A stretch of 56,961 nt of DNA from Longimicrobium sp. Its GTDB lineage: Bacteria; Gemmatimonadota; Gemmatimonadetes; Longimicrobiales; Longimicrobiaceae. The notes below the pieces were generated by a model that saw only the letters and a program-made list of their open reading frames with translations, was not told where the DNA came from and ran no database searches. The DNA lies in NCBI GenBank assembly GCA_036389795.1, contig DASVWD010000117.1:1-56961 (forward strand), written 5' to 3'. Within the stretch, counting starts at the first letter, position 1; every line of letters begins with the position of its first letter. The translations under genes and the position numbers were made by a program. Below, one piece after another: positions 36,309-44,858 of this stretch.

Positions 36309-37273
36309 CGCGGCGCCGCTTCCGGGTGCAGGGCGTCGCGCAGCGCCCGCGCCGCCTCGCCGATGCGCGGGCCCGGGCGGTTGACCACGCGGTCGGGGAT
36401 CGTCACCGCCCGGCCCTCACTGAACGCCCGCAGCTCGCGCCACCCGGGCGTACGGCGCAGCTCCGCCACCCGCGCGCCGCCCGCGCCCGCGTCGGGGACC
36501 ACCAGGAAGTCCGGCTGGCGGCGCACCAGCTCCTCCAGCGACACGTTCGGCCAGAGCGCCGTCGCGTCGGGGAACGCCGGGCTCCCGCCGGCCGTCTCGA
36601 TCAGCTGGGTGATGAAGGTCTTCGGCCCGGCGGTGGTCGGCGGGTCGTACCAGGCCACGTAGAACACCGTCGGGCGCGGCCGGCCCTCGACCGAGCGGCG
36701 CACGGCCTCCAGCTCGCCGCGCAGGGAGGCGGAGACCGAGTCGGCCGCGCGCTCCAGCCCGGTGAGCCGCCCCAGGTTGCGGATGGCGCGGAAGACGTCG
36801 GTGGTGTCCTCCGTCTTCACCGCGAACACGGGGATCCCCACCCCGGTGAGGCGGTCGCGCAGCGCGGCCGGGCCCTCCGTCTCCCACCCGATCACCAGGT
36901 CCGGCCGCAGCGAGACGATGGTCTCCACGCTGGGGGTGAGCCCCCCGCCCACGGAGGGGAGCGAGTCGATCCCCATTCCCGCGTCGAAGTCGGTGCGCCC
37001 CGCCAGCCGGTCGCGGGCGCCCAGCGCCAGGAGCGTCTCCGTCGCGCTCGGCATCAGCGCCACGATCCGCCGCGCCGGCCGGGGGAGCGTCACCGTCCGC
37101 CCCGCGTCGTCGACGACGGAGACCGCGCCCTCGGCCGCGGACTCCGCCGCCGGACGCTGCCGGTCGTCCGAGCACGACGCGAGCGCGAGCACCGCCGCGG
37201 CCAGGAAGGCGGCGGCGTGCGCCGGGCGTCGGAGGTGGGACCAGGGTGGCAACAAGAAACCCGTCCTTCCCAT
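36305..37273 (-). CDS. btuF: Cobalamin-binding periplasmic protein (BtuF-like)
   Basis: A 322-aa product. The signal peptide ends with a lipobox-like ALASCSDD, so it is probably lipid-anchored. The BtuF/HutB fold is recognised by DDAGRTVTLPRPARRIVALMPSATETLLALG, DFDAGMGIDSLPSVGGGLTPSVETIVSLRPDLVIGW and PVFAVKTEDTTDVFRAIRNLG. It should bind B12 or a related corrinoid and deliver it to BtuC. First gene of the operon, downstream of a cobalamin riboswitch. Confidence 0.92.
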   Translation of the reverse strand: MGRTGFLLPPWSHLRRPAHAAAFLAAAVLALASCSDDRQRPAAESAAEGAVSVVDDAGRTVTLPRPARRIVALMPSATETLLALGARDRLAGRTDFDAGMGIDSLPSVGGGLTPSVETIVSLRPDLVIGWETEGPAALRDRLTGVGIPVFAVKTEDTTDVFRAIRNLGRLTGLERAADSVSASLRGELEAVRRSVEGRPRPTVFYVAWYDPPTTAGPKTFITQLIETAGGSPAFPDATALWPNVSLEELVRRQPDFLVVPDAGAGGARVAELRRTPGWRELRAFSEGRAVTIPDRVVNRPGPRIGEAARALRDALHPEAAPR

Positions 37274-37404
37274 GGCTCACGGGAGGAACGGGTGCGATTT
37301 GCGGAACGGGCGCCCGGAAAACGGACCGGGAAGAGAGGAGATGCGCCGCCTGCCGCCGGATCGACCCCGCTCCCCTCCCGCGAGGGGTTGTGTGCGCGGG
37401 AGCG

Positions 37405-37585
37405 AAAGGGGCCGGTCTCCTGGCTCGAGGCAGCTGCCGCTCGCCTTCCCGGGAGGATCTCCCAGTGGCGGTTGAGCGGGCCGGGCCGGCGGAACACTTC
37501 GCCGGGCCTCTTACAGTGGCGGGGCCGCGCCGGACTCACACCGGCTTCCGAATGGCCCCCCTCGCTTCTGTGTCGGGCAAGCTAG
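37405..37585 (-). ncRNA. Cobalamin (B12) riboswitch
   Basis: On the minus strand the leader contains GGAAGCCGGTG, then GAGTCCGGCGCGGCCCCGCC and ACTGTAAG, and 100 or so bases later the B12 box AGCCAGGAGACCGGCC (37410-37425). These blocks match the conserved core of the cobalamin riboswitch in the right order and spacing. It lies about 130 bp upstream of btuF. Between it and the gene, CTCCCGCG and CGCGGGAG can pair and may form the expression platform. It should repress the operon when adenosylcobalamin or related corrinoids are abundant. End positions are approximate. Confidence 0.93.
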
Positions 37586-38037
37586 CCCCGGGCGTCCGTC
37601 CCTGCAAGCCCGTCGTTCGGACGGGACCACCCTCCCTCAGCGCGCCGGGACCGGATCACGAGGGTTTCGGGGGAAACGCGAACGGTCGGTTCCCTGGGAA
37701 AGTCTACAACGCTCGCCGGCAGCGACGAGCTCGCCGGCCCACGGCCGGGCTGAACGAAATCGGCACCGCGCCCGCGAGAAGGGGCGCGGCCCTCTCCTCG
37801 TGTCCGCCCGTGTCCACCCGGAGAGACAACTATGGCGCTGTGAACGACTTCAGCCGCCCCCGCCGGGGCGCCGGCGCCCCTGCCCCGGTACACTCGCCCC
37901 GCGATTCGCGTCCGTCCGCTCCATGGAACGGCACGTTCGCCCCTTCGTCCTACGCCCGCCGCGCGCGGAAGGCCAACTTCTATCCACGGCCGGCGACGGC
38001 CGCACCGACCCACCACGCCCCACCCAGGAGAAGGCCC

Positions 38038-38694
38038 GTGACCCTCCCAGAGGCCCGGACGGGCACGCCAGCACCCGAACCGACGCCGGCGCGCTCGCCG
38101 GGCGTCCTCCACTTCGGCGCGCGACCGGCCCAGCCGCCCTCGGCGGCCGCGCGCTTCACCCCGCGCGGCCAGGGCGACGCACCGCGCCTGTCCGCCGATG
38201 TCTCCCGTTCACCCGAATCCGCGCGGAGCGCCCGCGCCGCCCTGGCCGCCGCGCTGCGCCAGGCGGGACACCTCCCCCCGCGGCTGCGCCAGGCGCTGGC
38301 CCTGGCGTGCGAGAACGAGCGGCCGATCTGCACGGTCGGCCGGCTGGCGAGCTTGAGCGGCTGCGACCGCCGCACGCTCTGGAACCAGTGGCGCACCGCC
38401 GTGGGCCGCGAGGCGCCGGTGCGGCTGGAGGACTTCCTCCACTGGCAGCTCCTGCTGCGGGCCACGGCGCTCAAGGAGCCGGCGCTCGCCTGGGCCGACG
38501 TGGCCGACCGGCTGGGCGTGCACCCCCACACCGTCGCGCGGCTGGCGCGGCAGCTCACCGGCCGCACGCTGCGCGAGCTGAGCGCGTGCACCGAGGCAGG
38601 GATCGCGGCGGAGTTCGAGCGCGGCTTCCTCCCGCACCTGCTGGGCGCGGAGCCCGATACCCCTTTTGAGGCCCCCGCCCGCCGGGCGAGCTGA
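38038..38694 (+). CDS. Helix-turn-helix transcriptional regulator
   Basis: A 218-aa product starting at the GTG at 38038 behind AGGAG. Residues 1-70 are Pro/Ala-rich and disordered. Residues about 72-215 are helical with two HTH-like units: GRLASLSGCDRRTLWNQWR and WADVADRLGVHPHTVARLARQLTGRTLREL. The spacing of the second unit resembles the AraC/XylS DNA-binding domain, but no ligand domain is visible. It is divergent from the cobalamin operon, but the sequence gives no proof that it regulates it. The segment 37590-38037 has no other supported gene. Confidence 0.7.
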   Translation: MTLPEARTGTPAPEPTPARSPGVLHFGARPAQPPSAAARFTPRGQGDAPRLSADVSRSPESARSARAALAAALRQAGHLPPRLRQALALACENERPICTVGRLASLSGCDRRTLWNQWRTAVGREAPVRLEDFLHWQLLLRATALKEPALAWADVADRLGVHPHTVARLARQLTGRTLRELSACTEAGIAAEFERGFLPHLLGAEPDTPFEAPARRAS

Positions 38695-38760
38695 AGCCGG
38701 GGTCCGGCAGGCGGAAGCAGCCGGCGGAGCACGACGGACGGTCAGGACGGACGGACGAAG

Positions 38761-38834
38761 AGCCGGCGTGGGGTGTGTGGCCGCTCCCGGGAACTGGGTG
38801 AGGGGCCCGGAGCACCACCCCCGCCGGCTTTTCT
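38761..38834 (+). terminator. Rho-independent terminator after the HTH gene
   Basis: AGCCGGCGTGGGGTG pairs with CACCACCCCCGCCGGCT around a long loop, followed by TTTTCTT. Confidence 0.75.
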
Positions 38835-38870
38835 TGTCGATGGGAAGCCATTCCAGATTCTGCGATTGAT

Positions 38871-39105
38871 TGTGCAAAGGAGATGTCATCCTGAGGGAGC
38901 CGCTGCGCCGAACCTGCCCTCGGCAACGATGTTTGGCAGCGACCGAAGGATCTACTCACCCCAGAGCGAGGCCGGCTTCTGCGCACTGCATCTGGCCACC
39001 AGACACGCGGAGTAGATCCTTCGGTCGCGTCCCACCATTGGTGCGGGAGCAAATCACGCGCGGACGCTCCCTCAGGATGACTTCGTGTGTGGCATGGAAT
39101 GCACA
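38871..39105. repeat. Large inverted-repeat (MITE-like) element, full copy 1
   Basis: Starts TGTGCA, then GTCATCCTGAGGGAGC, then CGACCGAAGGATCTACTC; the reverse complement follows as GAGTAGATCCTTCGGTCGCG, GCTCCCTCAGGATGAC and TGCACA. It is about 235 bp with a central unpaired region. The same order of blocks occurs at 47927-48170. It codes for nothing I recognise. Confidence 0.8.
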
Positions 39106-39237
39106 GTCGATTTCGGAAGGTCGTATCAGATCACACTTCTCCACCGCGCAGCGGGGGAGGGAGCGCGCCCTCTGGCTGCGACGAACGAGCAGCCGAGGGT
39201 CGCGCGGGGAGGGGGCCTCCCGTCGGCCCACGAAGAA

Positions 39238-39276
39238 CGGCCCCTCTCCCGTCGCCGGGAGAGGGGCCGCGCTCTT
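39238..39276 (-). terminator. Hairpin terminator beyond the 271-aa membrane protein gene
   Basis: CGGCCCCTCTCCC and GGGAGAGGGGCCG form a 13-bp stem about 47-85 bp past the minus-strand stop codon. A CTTTC tract follows on the plus strand and a CCGTTCTTC tract on the minus strand, so it could act in both directions. Confidence 0.6.
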
Positions 39277-39280
39277 TCAT

Positions 39281-39320
39281 TCACGCACTTCGCACTCAGG
39301 ACTTCGCACTTCGCACTTGC
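39281..39320 (-). repeat. GTGCGAA heptamer array
   Basis: About four units, ending 3 bp from the stop codon of the minus-strand membrane protein gene, and reading GTGCGAA in that gene's direction. Confidence 0.75.
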
Positions 39321-39322
39321 AG

Positions 39323-40138
39323 TTACGGCAGCATCCCCTCGCGCGGGCCCAGGAAGCCGAGCACCAGCAGCGTGGCGACGACGGCCCAGATGCAGGCGTA
39401 GAGCACGGCGACGATCTTCCGCTTCTCCAGGATCTGCGGGTAGAGGATCGGCTTGCCGGCGAACTTGCCGCGCGGCTTGTTGGGGAAGAAGAACGTCTTG
39501 TACGTCTCGATGGTGGCCACCGTGTAGCCGATCCCCGCCAGCCCGATGAACACCCAGTTGTCGGTGAAGAAGGCCATCACCGCGCTCCAGGTGGTGGCGA
39601 TGGCCGGGCTGCGGAAGAACTTGAAGGTCTCGAACCCCTCCAGCGGCGCGTCCTTCCACGCCCCCCCGAACGCGCTGAACCACCCGCCCGCGCTGGCCAG
39701 CAGCAGCACCGCCCACTTCGGCGCGTTTGGGTACGCCGCCTGGAGACGCGTCACCCCCCAGACGGTGAGCGCGATCACGGCGACCACGGCCAGCAGGATC
39801 GACCAGCGCACCGGCCGGCTCCGGACCGGCTTGCCGAAGACGCCGAACTGCATGGGGATGAAGTACTTGCTCTGGTCTTCCTCGCGGATGAAGGTCTTCC
39901 ACAGCTCCACCACGAGCCGCTCCAGCGCGTAGACGATCCCGAAGAAGACGGCGGCGTGCGCGGCCGTGTCCACCGGGAAGCCGGTCGCGCGCTGCAGCGC
40001 CGCGGCCACCAGCGCGGCCACCACGATGCTGCGGAAGTACTTGAGGAAGGTGAAGCCCTCGTGCGGCGCGTCCTTGTACATCCCCCACGAGGAGGTGTGG
40101 GCGCCCGCCAGCAGACCGATCAGGATCGACATGGCCAC
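39323..40138 (-). CDS. Integral membrane protein with internal duplication, unknown function
   Basis: A 271-aa product. Two related halves are visible: the first includes TSSWGMYKDAPHEGFTFLKYFRS and the second GGAWKDAPLEGFETFKFFRS, each followed by hydrophobic segments. About six membrane helices are expected, with a conserved polar W-x-KDAPxEGFxxxKxFRS motif in each half, perhaps placed in a two-fold pseudosymmetric pore or active site. It is 4 bp downstream of the Gfo/Idh-like gene, so it is probably the last gene of that operon. I do not recognise the family. Confidence 0.75.
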   Translation of the reverse strand: MAMSILIGLLAGAHTSSWGMYKDAPHEGFTFLKYFRSIVVAALVAAALQRATGFPVDTAAHAAVFFGIVYALERLVVELWKTFIREEDQSKYFIPMQFGVFGKPVRSRPVRWSILLAVVAVIALTVWGVTRLQAAYPNAPKWAVLLLASAGGWFSAFGGAWKDAPLEGFETFKFFRSPAIATTWSAVMAFFTDNWVFIGLAGIGYTVATIETYKTFFFPNKPRGKFAGKPILYPQILEKRKIVAVLYACIWAVVATLLVLGFLGPREGMLP

Positions 40139-40142
40139 GGGT

Positions 40143-41129
40143 TCAGAGGGATCGGAGGCCCGGGACGGAGAGGTCCCGGCCGAGTGAGCGGTAGGCGGCC
40201 TCCAGCAGCACCAGGTCGCGCCGGGCCGCCTCGAAGCCGAAGCGCGGCTCGCGGTTCTCGCGGAGCGCGGGGACGAAGTCGCGCCACATCCCCGCGTAGC
40301 CGGCGATGTCGGCCGAGGGCCCGCGCAGGCGCCTCCGGCGGCCGCGCACCAGCACGAAGACGCCGTTGGTCTCGAAGGTAGCCGTCCCCTCCGAGCCGTA
40401 GACGGCCGAGAGGTGCAGCCCCTTGAGCGCGGAGGCGATCTCCCACGAGTAGTACAGCGTCCCCACCGCGCCGCCGGCGTAGCGGAAGGCGACGACCATC
40501 GTGCGGTCGGGCCCCGCCTGGCTGCCGGGGCGGAAGGCCTGGAGCCCGTCGACCTCCAGCCCCAGGTTCGCCATGAAGTTGATCCAGTGGATCCCGCCCT
40601 CGAAGAGCGCGCCGGGGCCGGAGAGCGCGGGGTCGCCCCGCCAGTCGGCGACCTTCTGCTCCTTGAGCGCGTTGACGGTGACGATCTTCACCTCGCCGAG
40701 CGCGCCCGAGGCGATCACCTCGCGCAGGCTCTCGGCGAGCGGCTTGTAGAAGTAGTTCTCGGCCACCAGCACCCGCCGCCCCGCCGCGTCGCGCGCCGCG
40801 CGCACCGCGTCGAAGTCCGCCGCGCGCAGGAAGGGCGGCTTCTCCACCACCGCGTGCTTCCCCGCCTCCAGCGCCGCGAGCGTCAGGTCGAGGTGCGAGC
40901 TGGGCGGCGTGGCGACCACGACGGCGCCGACGCGGGGGTCGCGGACCGCCTCCTCGTACGAGCCGAACGCGCCCGCGCCGCCGAAGCGCCGACCGTACTC
41001 CTCCGCCTTCGCCCGGTCGCGGCTGGCGAAGAAGAGCGAGACGCCCTCATGGGATTTCAGCCGCTTGGCGTGGATGCGCGTGGCGAAGCCGCACCCCAGG
41101 AAGGCGATCCCCAGTCCGTCCCCCGCCAT
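40143..41129 (-). CDS. Gfo/Idh/MocA-family oxidoreductase
   Basis: A 328-aa protein with the N-terminal Rossmann dinucleotide-binding GIAFLGCGFATRIHAKRLKS, AVVVATPPSSHLDLTLAALEAGKHAVVEKPP (conserved EKP) and the C-terminal GGIHWINFMANLG (catalytic His). The family oxidises or reduces sugars, inositols or related polyols with NAD(P). The stop of the GMC gene and the ATG here overlap, so the two enzymes probably act on related substrates. Confidence 0.92.
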   Translation of the reverse strand: MAGDGLGIAFLGCGFATRIHAKRLKSHEGVSLFFASRDRAKAEEYGRRFGGAGAFGSYEEAVRDPRVGAVVVATPPSSHLDLTLAALEAGKHAVVEKPPFLRAADFDAVRAARDAAGRRVLVAENYFYKPLAESLREVIASGALGEVKIVTVNALKEQKVADWRGDPALSGPGALFEGGIHWINFMANLGLEVDGLQAFRPGSQAGPDRTMVVAFRYAGGAVGTLYYSWEIASALKGLHLSAVYGSEGTATFETNGVFVLVRGRRRRLRGPSADIAGYAGMWRDFVPALRENREPRFGFEAARRDLVLLEAAYRSLGRDLSVPGLRSL

Positions 41130-42751
41130 CAGGCCGCCCCCGCGTCCACGGACGACAGCGAATCCGCCGTGACCCCCCGCGCGAGCGCCCGGCCCACGCG
41201 CAGCGCGTTGGCGGCGATGGTCAGGCTCGGGTTCACCCCGGCGGAGGTGGGGAAGACGCTGCCGTCGGTCACGTAGAGGTTCTCCAGCCCCCGGAAGCGG
41301 CAGAGCGGGTCGAGGGCCGACGTCCGCTCGTCGTCGCCCATCCGCACCGTCCCCACGGCGTGGGAGAAGGTGGAGACGGGCCAGGTGACGGCGAAGCGCG
41401 CGCCGGCCCGCCGCAGCACCTGCTTCGCCTTGCGGACCAGGAAGGCGCGCGCCGCCAGGTCCCGCGGCGTGTAGCGGTGCTCCACGACCAGCCGCGGCAG
41501 GCCGAAGGCGTCGCGCTCGGCCGGGTGCAGGCGCACACGGTTGCCCGGCCGCGGCTGGTCCTCTGCGATGGCGAGCAGGCCGGTGAGGTGCGCGGCCGCG
41601 GGGGCGCCGATGCGGGCGAGCGGCTTCGGCAGCACGTACTGGAGGAGTCCCGGCGCGGGCCCCATCACCTGCTGCAGGTTCCCCAGCTTCCCCGCGGGCG
41701 CGCCGGGCTCGCTCGCGCCGAAGTAGAAGTCGTGGATGGCGAGCTGCTTGTGGTGCTCGTCGGCCGGGTTCGGCCGGCGCGCGAACACGCCGAAGGTCAT
41801 CGCGTTGCAGTGCCGCATCAGGTAGCGCCCGACCGCGCTCCCACCCGGGTTCAGCCGCTCCAGCCCCGACGCCAGCAGCAGGTGCGGGCTCGCCAGCGCG
41901 CCCGCCGCGAGCACGAAGGCGCCCGCGCGGAAGGCGACCCGCGTGCCCGTCTTGCGGTCGACGCACTCCACCGCCGCCACCCGGTCGCCCTCGGCGAGGA
42001 GCCGCACGGCCGCCGTGTCGGTGACGAGCGTCATCCCGCGCGCGACCAGGGTGGGGATCACGCGCGTGGCCAGGTCGTTCTTCGCCCCGATGGCGCAGGC
42101 GAAGGTGTCGCAGGTGGTGCAGCGCCGGCAGACGGCGCCGATCTCGGCCGCGTGGTTGATGGCCAGGGGGATGCGGAACGGGTGCAGCCCCAGCGACTCG
42201 GCGGCGCGCCCGATCCGCCGCGAGGTCTCGCTGAGCGGGGCGGGGGGCTGGGGATAGGGGGCGCTGCGCGGCGGCTCGGTGGGGTCGCGCCCGGCCTCGC
42301 CGGAGACGCCCAGGAGCCGCTCGGCGCGGGTGTAGAACGGCTCCAGCTCCGCGTAGCCGAACGGCCAGGCGGCGCCGCTGTCGTCCACGATCTCGCGCCC
42401 GGGGTGGAAGTCGCCCTCGCGGAAGCGGAAGCTCGCGCCGCCGTAGAAGACCGACGGGCCGCCCACGCAGGTGCACAGGTTCTGGCGCCCGGCGCGGCGG
42501 CCGCCCAGCACGTCGTAGGCGCTGTCGGCGGCGTAGAAGGGGGTGAGCGTGAACGCGCCGTCGCCGGCCCAGTTGTGCGGCCCGCGCTCCACCCAGCCGC
42601 CGCGCTCCACCATCAGCACGCGCCAGCCGGCCTCCACCAGCTCCAGCGCCGCGAACGCCCCGCCGAAGCCGCTGCCGATGACCACGGCGTCGTACTCGGT
42701 GCGGGCTGCGTCTGTGGGGGGCGTGCTCGGGTACGGCTGGAACTGCGGCAC
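41129..42751 (-). CDS. GMC-family oxidoreductase (FAD-dependent)
   Basis: A 540-aa protein. FAD-binding N-terminus DAVVIGSGFGGAFAALELVEAGWRVLMVERGGW and C-terminal HAVGTVRMGDDERTSALDPLCRFRGLENLYVTDGSVFPTSAGVNPSLTIAANALRVG are diagnostic of GMC oxidoreductases. CRRCTTCDTFACAIGAKND in the middle has a CxxC-x-C spacing like that of some bacterial cholesterol-oxidase-type and sugar-dehydrogenase relatives. The start is a GTG at 42751 with no strong ribosome-binding site. It leads an operon with the Gfo/Idh-like and membrane genes. Confidence 0.92.
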   Translation of the reverse strand: MPQFQPYPSTPPTDAARTEYDAVVIGSGFGGAFAALELVEAGWRVLMVERGGWVERGPHNWAGDGAFTLTPFYAADSAYDVLGGRRAGRQNLCTCVGGPSVFYGGASFRFREGDFHPGREIVDDSGAAWPFGYAELEPFYTRAERLLGVSGEAGRDPTEPPRSAPYPQPPAPLSETSRRIGRAAESLGLHPFRIPLAINHAAEIGAVCRRCTTCDTFACAIGAKNDLATRVIPTLVARGMTLVTDTAAVRLLAEGDRVAAVECVDRKTGTRVAFRAGAFVLAAGALASPHLLLASGLERLNPGGSAVGRYLMRHCNAMTFGVFARRPNPADEHHKQLAIHDFYFGASEPGAPAGKLGNLQQVMGPAPGLLQYVLPKPLARIGAPAAAHLTGLLAIAEDQPRPGNRVRLHPAERDAFGLPRLVVEHRYTPRDLAARAFLVRKAKQVLRRAGARFAVTWPVSTFSHAVGTVRMGDDERTSALDPLCRFRGLENLYVTDGSVFPTSAGVNPSLTIAANALRVGRALARGVTADSLSSVDAGAA

Positions 42752-43024
42752 GGCGCGTCTCGCGGGGAATCATCAGGGAGAAAGACGGCGGAAGATGCCG
42801 GTTGCGGCGCCTCCGCACAAGCCCCGGGCCCACCCGGCGAGGCGCCGCGCCGGACCCGGCCGGAGGCGGACGCCGCCCCCCGCTGGTCCAGGGATGCGGC
42901 CCTGGCACGAGCATTGACGCAGGGCAGGATCGCGCCGCGAGAACCGCTTCACGACGGGAGATGGTGGGACCGCGGCGAGCCGCGGCGGCCGTGCACCGCG
43001 GCCATCTCGCAAAGGAGGGACAAG

Positions 43025-43174
43025 ATGAAGAAGCTGCAGCTGAAGCCGGAGGACCTGCGCGTGGAGTCGTTCCCCGTCCCGGACCTGCCCTCGGAGGAGA
43101 GCGCGATGACGCCGACCGGGCTTCCGCATACCTGCCCGGAATGTCCGCGGACCCGCAACGTCCTCTGCTACTGA
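43025..43174 (+). CDS. RiPP-like precursor peptide with pinensin-type leader (short core)
   Basis: A 49-aa peptide, MKKLQLKPEDLRVESFPVPD at the N-terminus, matching the leader of the 28558 peptide at M(R/K)KLxL....LxVE(S/T)F. The C-terminal third has three cysteines (HTCPECPRTRNVLCY) and several Thr/Ser. A near-perfect AAAGGAGGG ribosome-binding site lies 7 bp upstream. No maturation enzyme is adjacent. It is transcribed divergently from the GMC operon. Confidence 0.7.
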   Translation: MKKLQLKPEDLRVESFPVPDLPSEESAMTPTGLPHTCPECPRTRNVLCY

Positions 43175-43206
43175 CGGACGCAGGCCGGCGATCCTCCGGC
43201 GCAAAG

Positions 43207-43288
43207 CCTCACACGGAACTAACGGAGTCAACGGAGTCGACAGAGAACCCCGCAGTTCTCCGTTAACTCCGTTGACTCCGTGTGAGAC
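43207..43288. repeat. Tandem-repeat hairpin, copy 4
   Basis: CTCACACGGAACTAACGGAG pairs with CTCCGTTGACTCCGTGTGAG with GGAGTCAAC-type units in both arms. It sits right after the peptide gene. Confidence 0.82.
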
Positions 43289-43387
43289 ATTCAGTTACGG
43301 ATCTCGATCTCCGGACGATCCTCTGCAGGATGGTGTCATACCACAGTGCAGAGCGTAGTTCTGGTTCCAAACAGAAACAGATTGAGA

Positions 43388-43455
43388 TCTCACAGAGGAC
43401 ACGGAGGACACAGAGAGCTTCGATCTCCCTGCTGTTCCTCCGTGTCCTCCGTGAG
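43388..43455. repeat. Tandem-repeat hairpin, copy 5
   Basis: CTCACAGAGGACACGGAGGA pairs with TCCTCCGTGTCCTCCGTGAG. The unit here is GGACACGGA-like instead of GGAGTCAAC-like, yet the arms remain complementary. Confidence 0.8.
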
Positions 43456-43502
43456 GGACCCTTTCAGAGCCGGGTACCCGAACAATCCTCTGCGAAATGG
43501 TA

Positions 43503-43648
43503 TCACACCCGCACCACGATCTTCCCCACGCTCCGCCGCGACTCCATGAGCCGATGCGCCTCGGCCATCTTGTCGAAAGGGAAAGTCGCCCTCACCACCG
43601 GCCGGATCCCGTGCCGCGACGAACGCCGTCAACTCCTCCCACGCCCGA
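43503..43648 (-). pseudogene. Decayed duplicate of the quinone-oxidoreductase 3' end
   Basis: This segment is nearly identical to the last 145 or so bases of the intact dehydrogenase gene (44958-45103). On the minus strand it encodes RRAWEELTAFVAARD and then loses frame, so it is a remnant of the gene's C-terminus. It ends at the GH5-like gene, whose last codons and TGA stop lie within this remnant. It is best explained by an old partial duplication or recombination that inserted the glycosidase region. Confidence 0.85.
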
Positions 43649-44858
43649 CGTCCGCACGTCCGCTCCAGCCTCTCCTGATCACCGCCTCCAGCCGGTTCCC
43701 CGGCGCGTCTACGTGGTTCCTTGGGTTCGGCCCATGACGGTAATTCATCTCGTCCCAGCCAAGGCATTTTGCCGGGTCCCATAGCCACAGCGCGTGATTG
43801 ACACCGAGCTCTTCCAGGCGCTCGAAGTGTCGCTCCAGGAAAGCCTCCGCTCCCGGCTGCCACCGGTGTACACCGAACTCGTTGACGGCCAGTGGAGCTC
43901 CGGTGTCGCGTTTCCATGCGGCGATGCTGTCGTACATGGTGTCGAGCGCACGAAGCACATCCGGAGGCAGCGGTCCCGGCGGGACAGGGGTGTCCGACGA
44001 TGGGCCTGGACACTCGAAGTCGGCATCGGCCGACTCGCCGTAGACGTAGTCGTTCGGCGCGTACAGGTGGATCGTGAAGACGAGACGGTCCCGGTACACG
44101 TCGAATGAATCCAGGGGGAGCCCCCGCAGTGCTTCCGGATCCCCGCCGGACGCCACGCTGACGAGAATGGGGGTGGTGGAGTCTACGCGCCGAATCGCGC
44201 GCACTATCCGTCGAGCGAGCCGATACCACCGCTCGCTGGGCACACGGCGCGGATTGTCCGGACCCAGCAGAGGCTCCACCATCAGGTCGTATCCCACGAC
44301 AGATGGGCGGCCACGGTACCTGGTCGCGGCTTCCGCCCACATCCGGACCCACGTGGATTCCGCCTCGGCTCTCTGCCACAGGTCCGTGATCTTCGGCTCC
44401 TCCGAAGGGTCGAATACGAATTCGCTGCGGCCGGGCCCCGTACGGAACGAGATCACCACCTTCAGGCCAACGCGCTCCGACCACGCAACCATCGAGTCCA
44501 GCGACTGCCAGACCCGGGAGTCGGGGTGATACCGCCGCGGGCGTCCGGTCAGCCGCTCACCGTACGGGCCTGGGACGGAGAGATTCACGTAATTGGCGCC
44601 CCAGGCCGCAAGGGAGCGCAGGTCCTCCGCCGAGTATCGCGGGAACACGGATCCGGTGTCGGTCTGTGGGCGCCGCTGCCACGTGTTGGCCCCGTGGAGC
44701 TGCGTAGGCCCGGTCCACAGATCCCATTTCGCGGACCCGGTGCTCCCGGCTCGCAGGGTTGCGCTGTCGTTCACGGCACCGGGACCCGGGGCGGTTCCTC
44801 CGCCGCAGCCCAACCATGCGCCGAGTGCCAGCACAAACGCCGAAGTACGCAGGCTCAT
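43629..44858 (-). CDS. GH5-like glycoside hydrolase, exported
   Basis: A 409-aa TIM-barrel-type protein. The candidate acid/base is Glu195 in GYDLMVEP and the nucleophile is Glu327 in LAVNEFGVHRW, the spacing and context expected for GH5/GH-A enzymes. Further landmarks are FTIHLYAPNDY and NHALWLWDPA. An N-terminal signal (possibly lipobox-like WLGC) sends it to the envelope. Codon use is a little less GC-biased than in neighbours. The last residues (about 398-409) and stop are borrowed from the dehydrogenase remnant, so the native C-terminus may be altered. The substrate is unknown. Confidence 0.83.
   Translation of the reverse strand: MSLRTSAFVLALGAWLGCGGGTAPGPGAVNDSATLRAGSTGSAKWDLWTGPTQLHGANTWQRRPQTDTGSVFPRYSAEDLRSLAAWGANYVNLSVPGPYGERLTGRPRRYHPDSRVWQSLDSMVAWSERVGLKVVISFRTGPGRSEFVFDPSEEPKITDLWQRAEAESTWVRMWAEAATRYRGRPSVVGYDLMVEPLLGPDNPRRVPSERWYRLARRIVRAIRRVDSTTPILVSVASGGDPEALRGLPLDSFDVYRDRLVFTIHLYAPNDYVYGESADADFECPGPSSDTPVPPGPLPPDVLRALDTMYDSIAAWKRDTGAPLAVNEFGVHRWQPGAEAFLERHFERLEELGVNHALWLWDPAKCLGWDEMNYRHGPNPRNHVDAPGNRLEAVIRRGWSGRADVGRGRS

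Noticed and set aside
37590-38037. Possible gene divergent from the cobalamin riboswitch
   Set aside because: Open frames are present, but all are Arg/Pro/Gly-rich and lack ribosome-binding sites; the GTG at 38038 with AGGAG is the first credible start.
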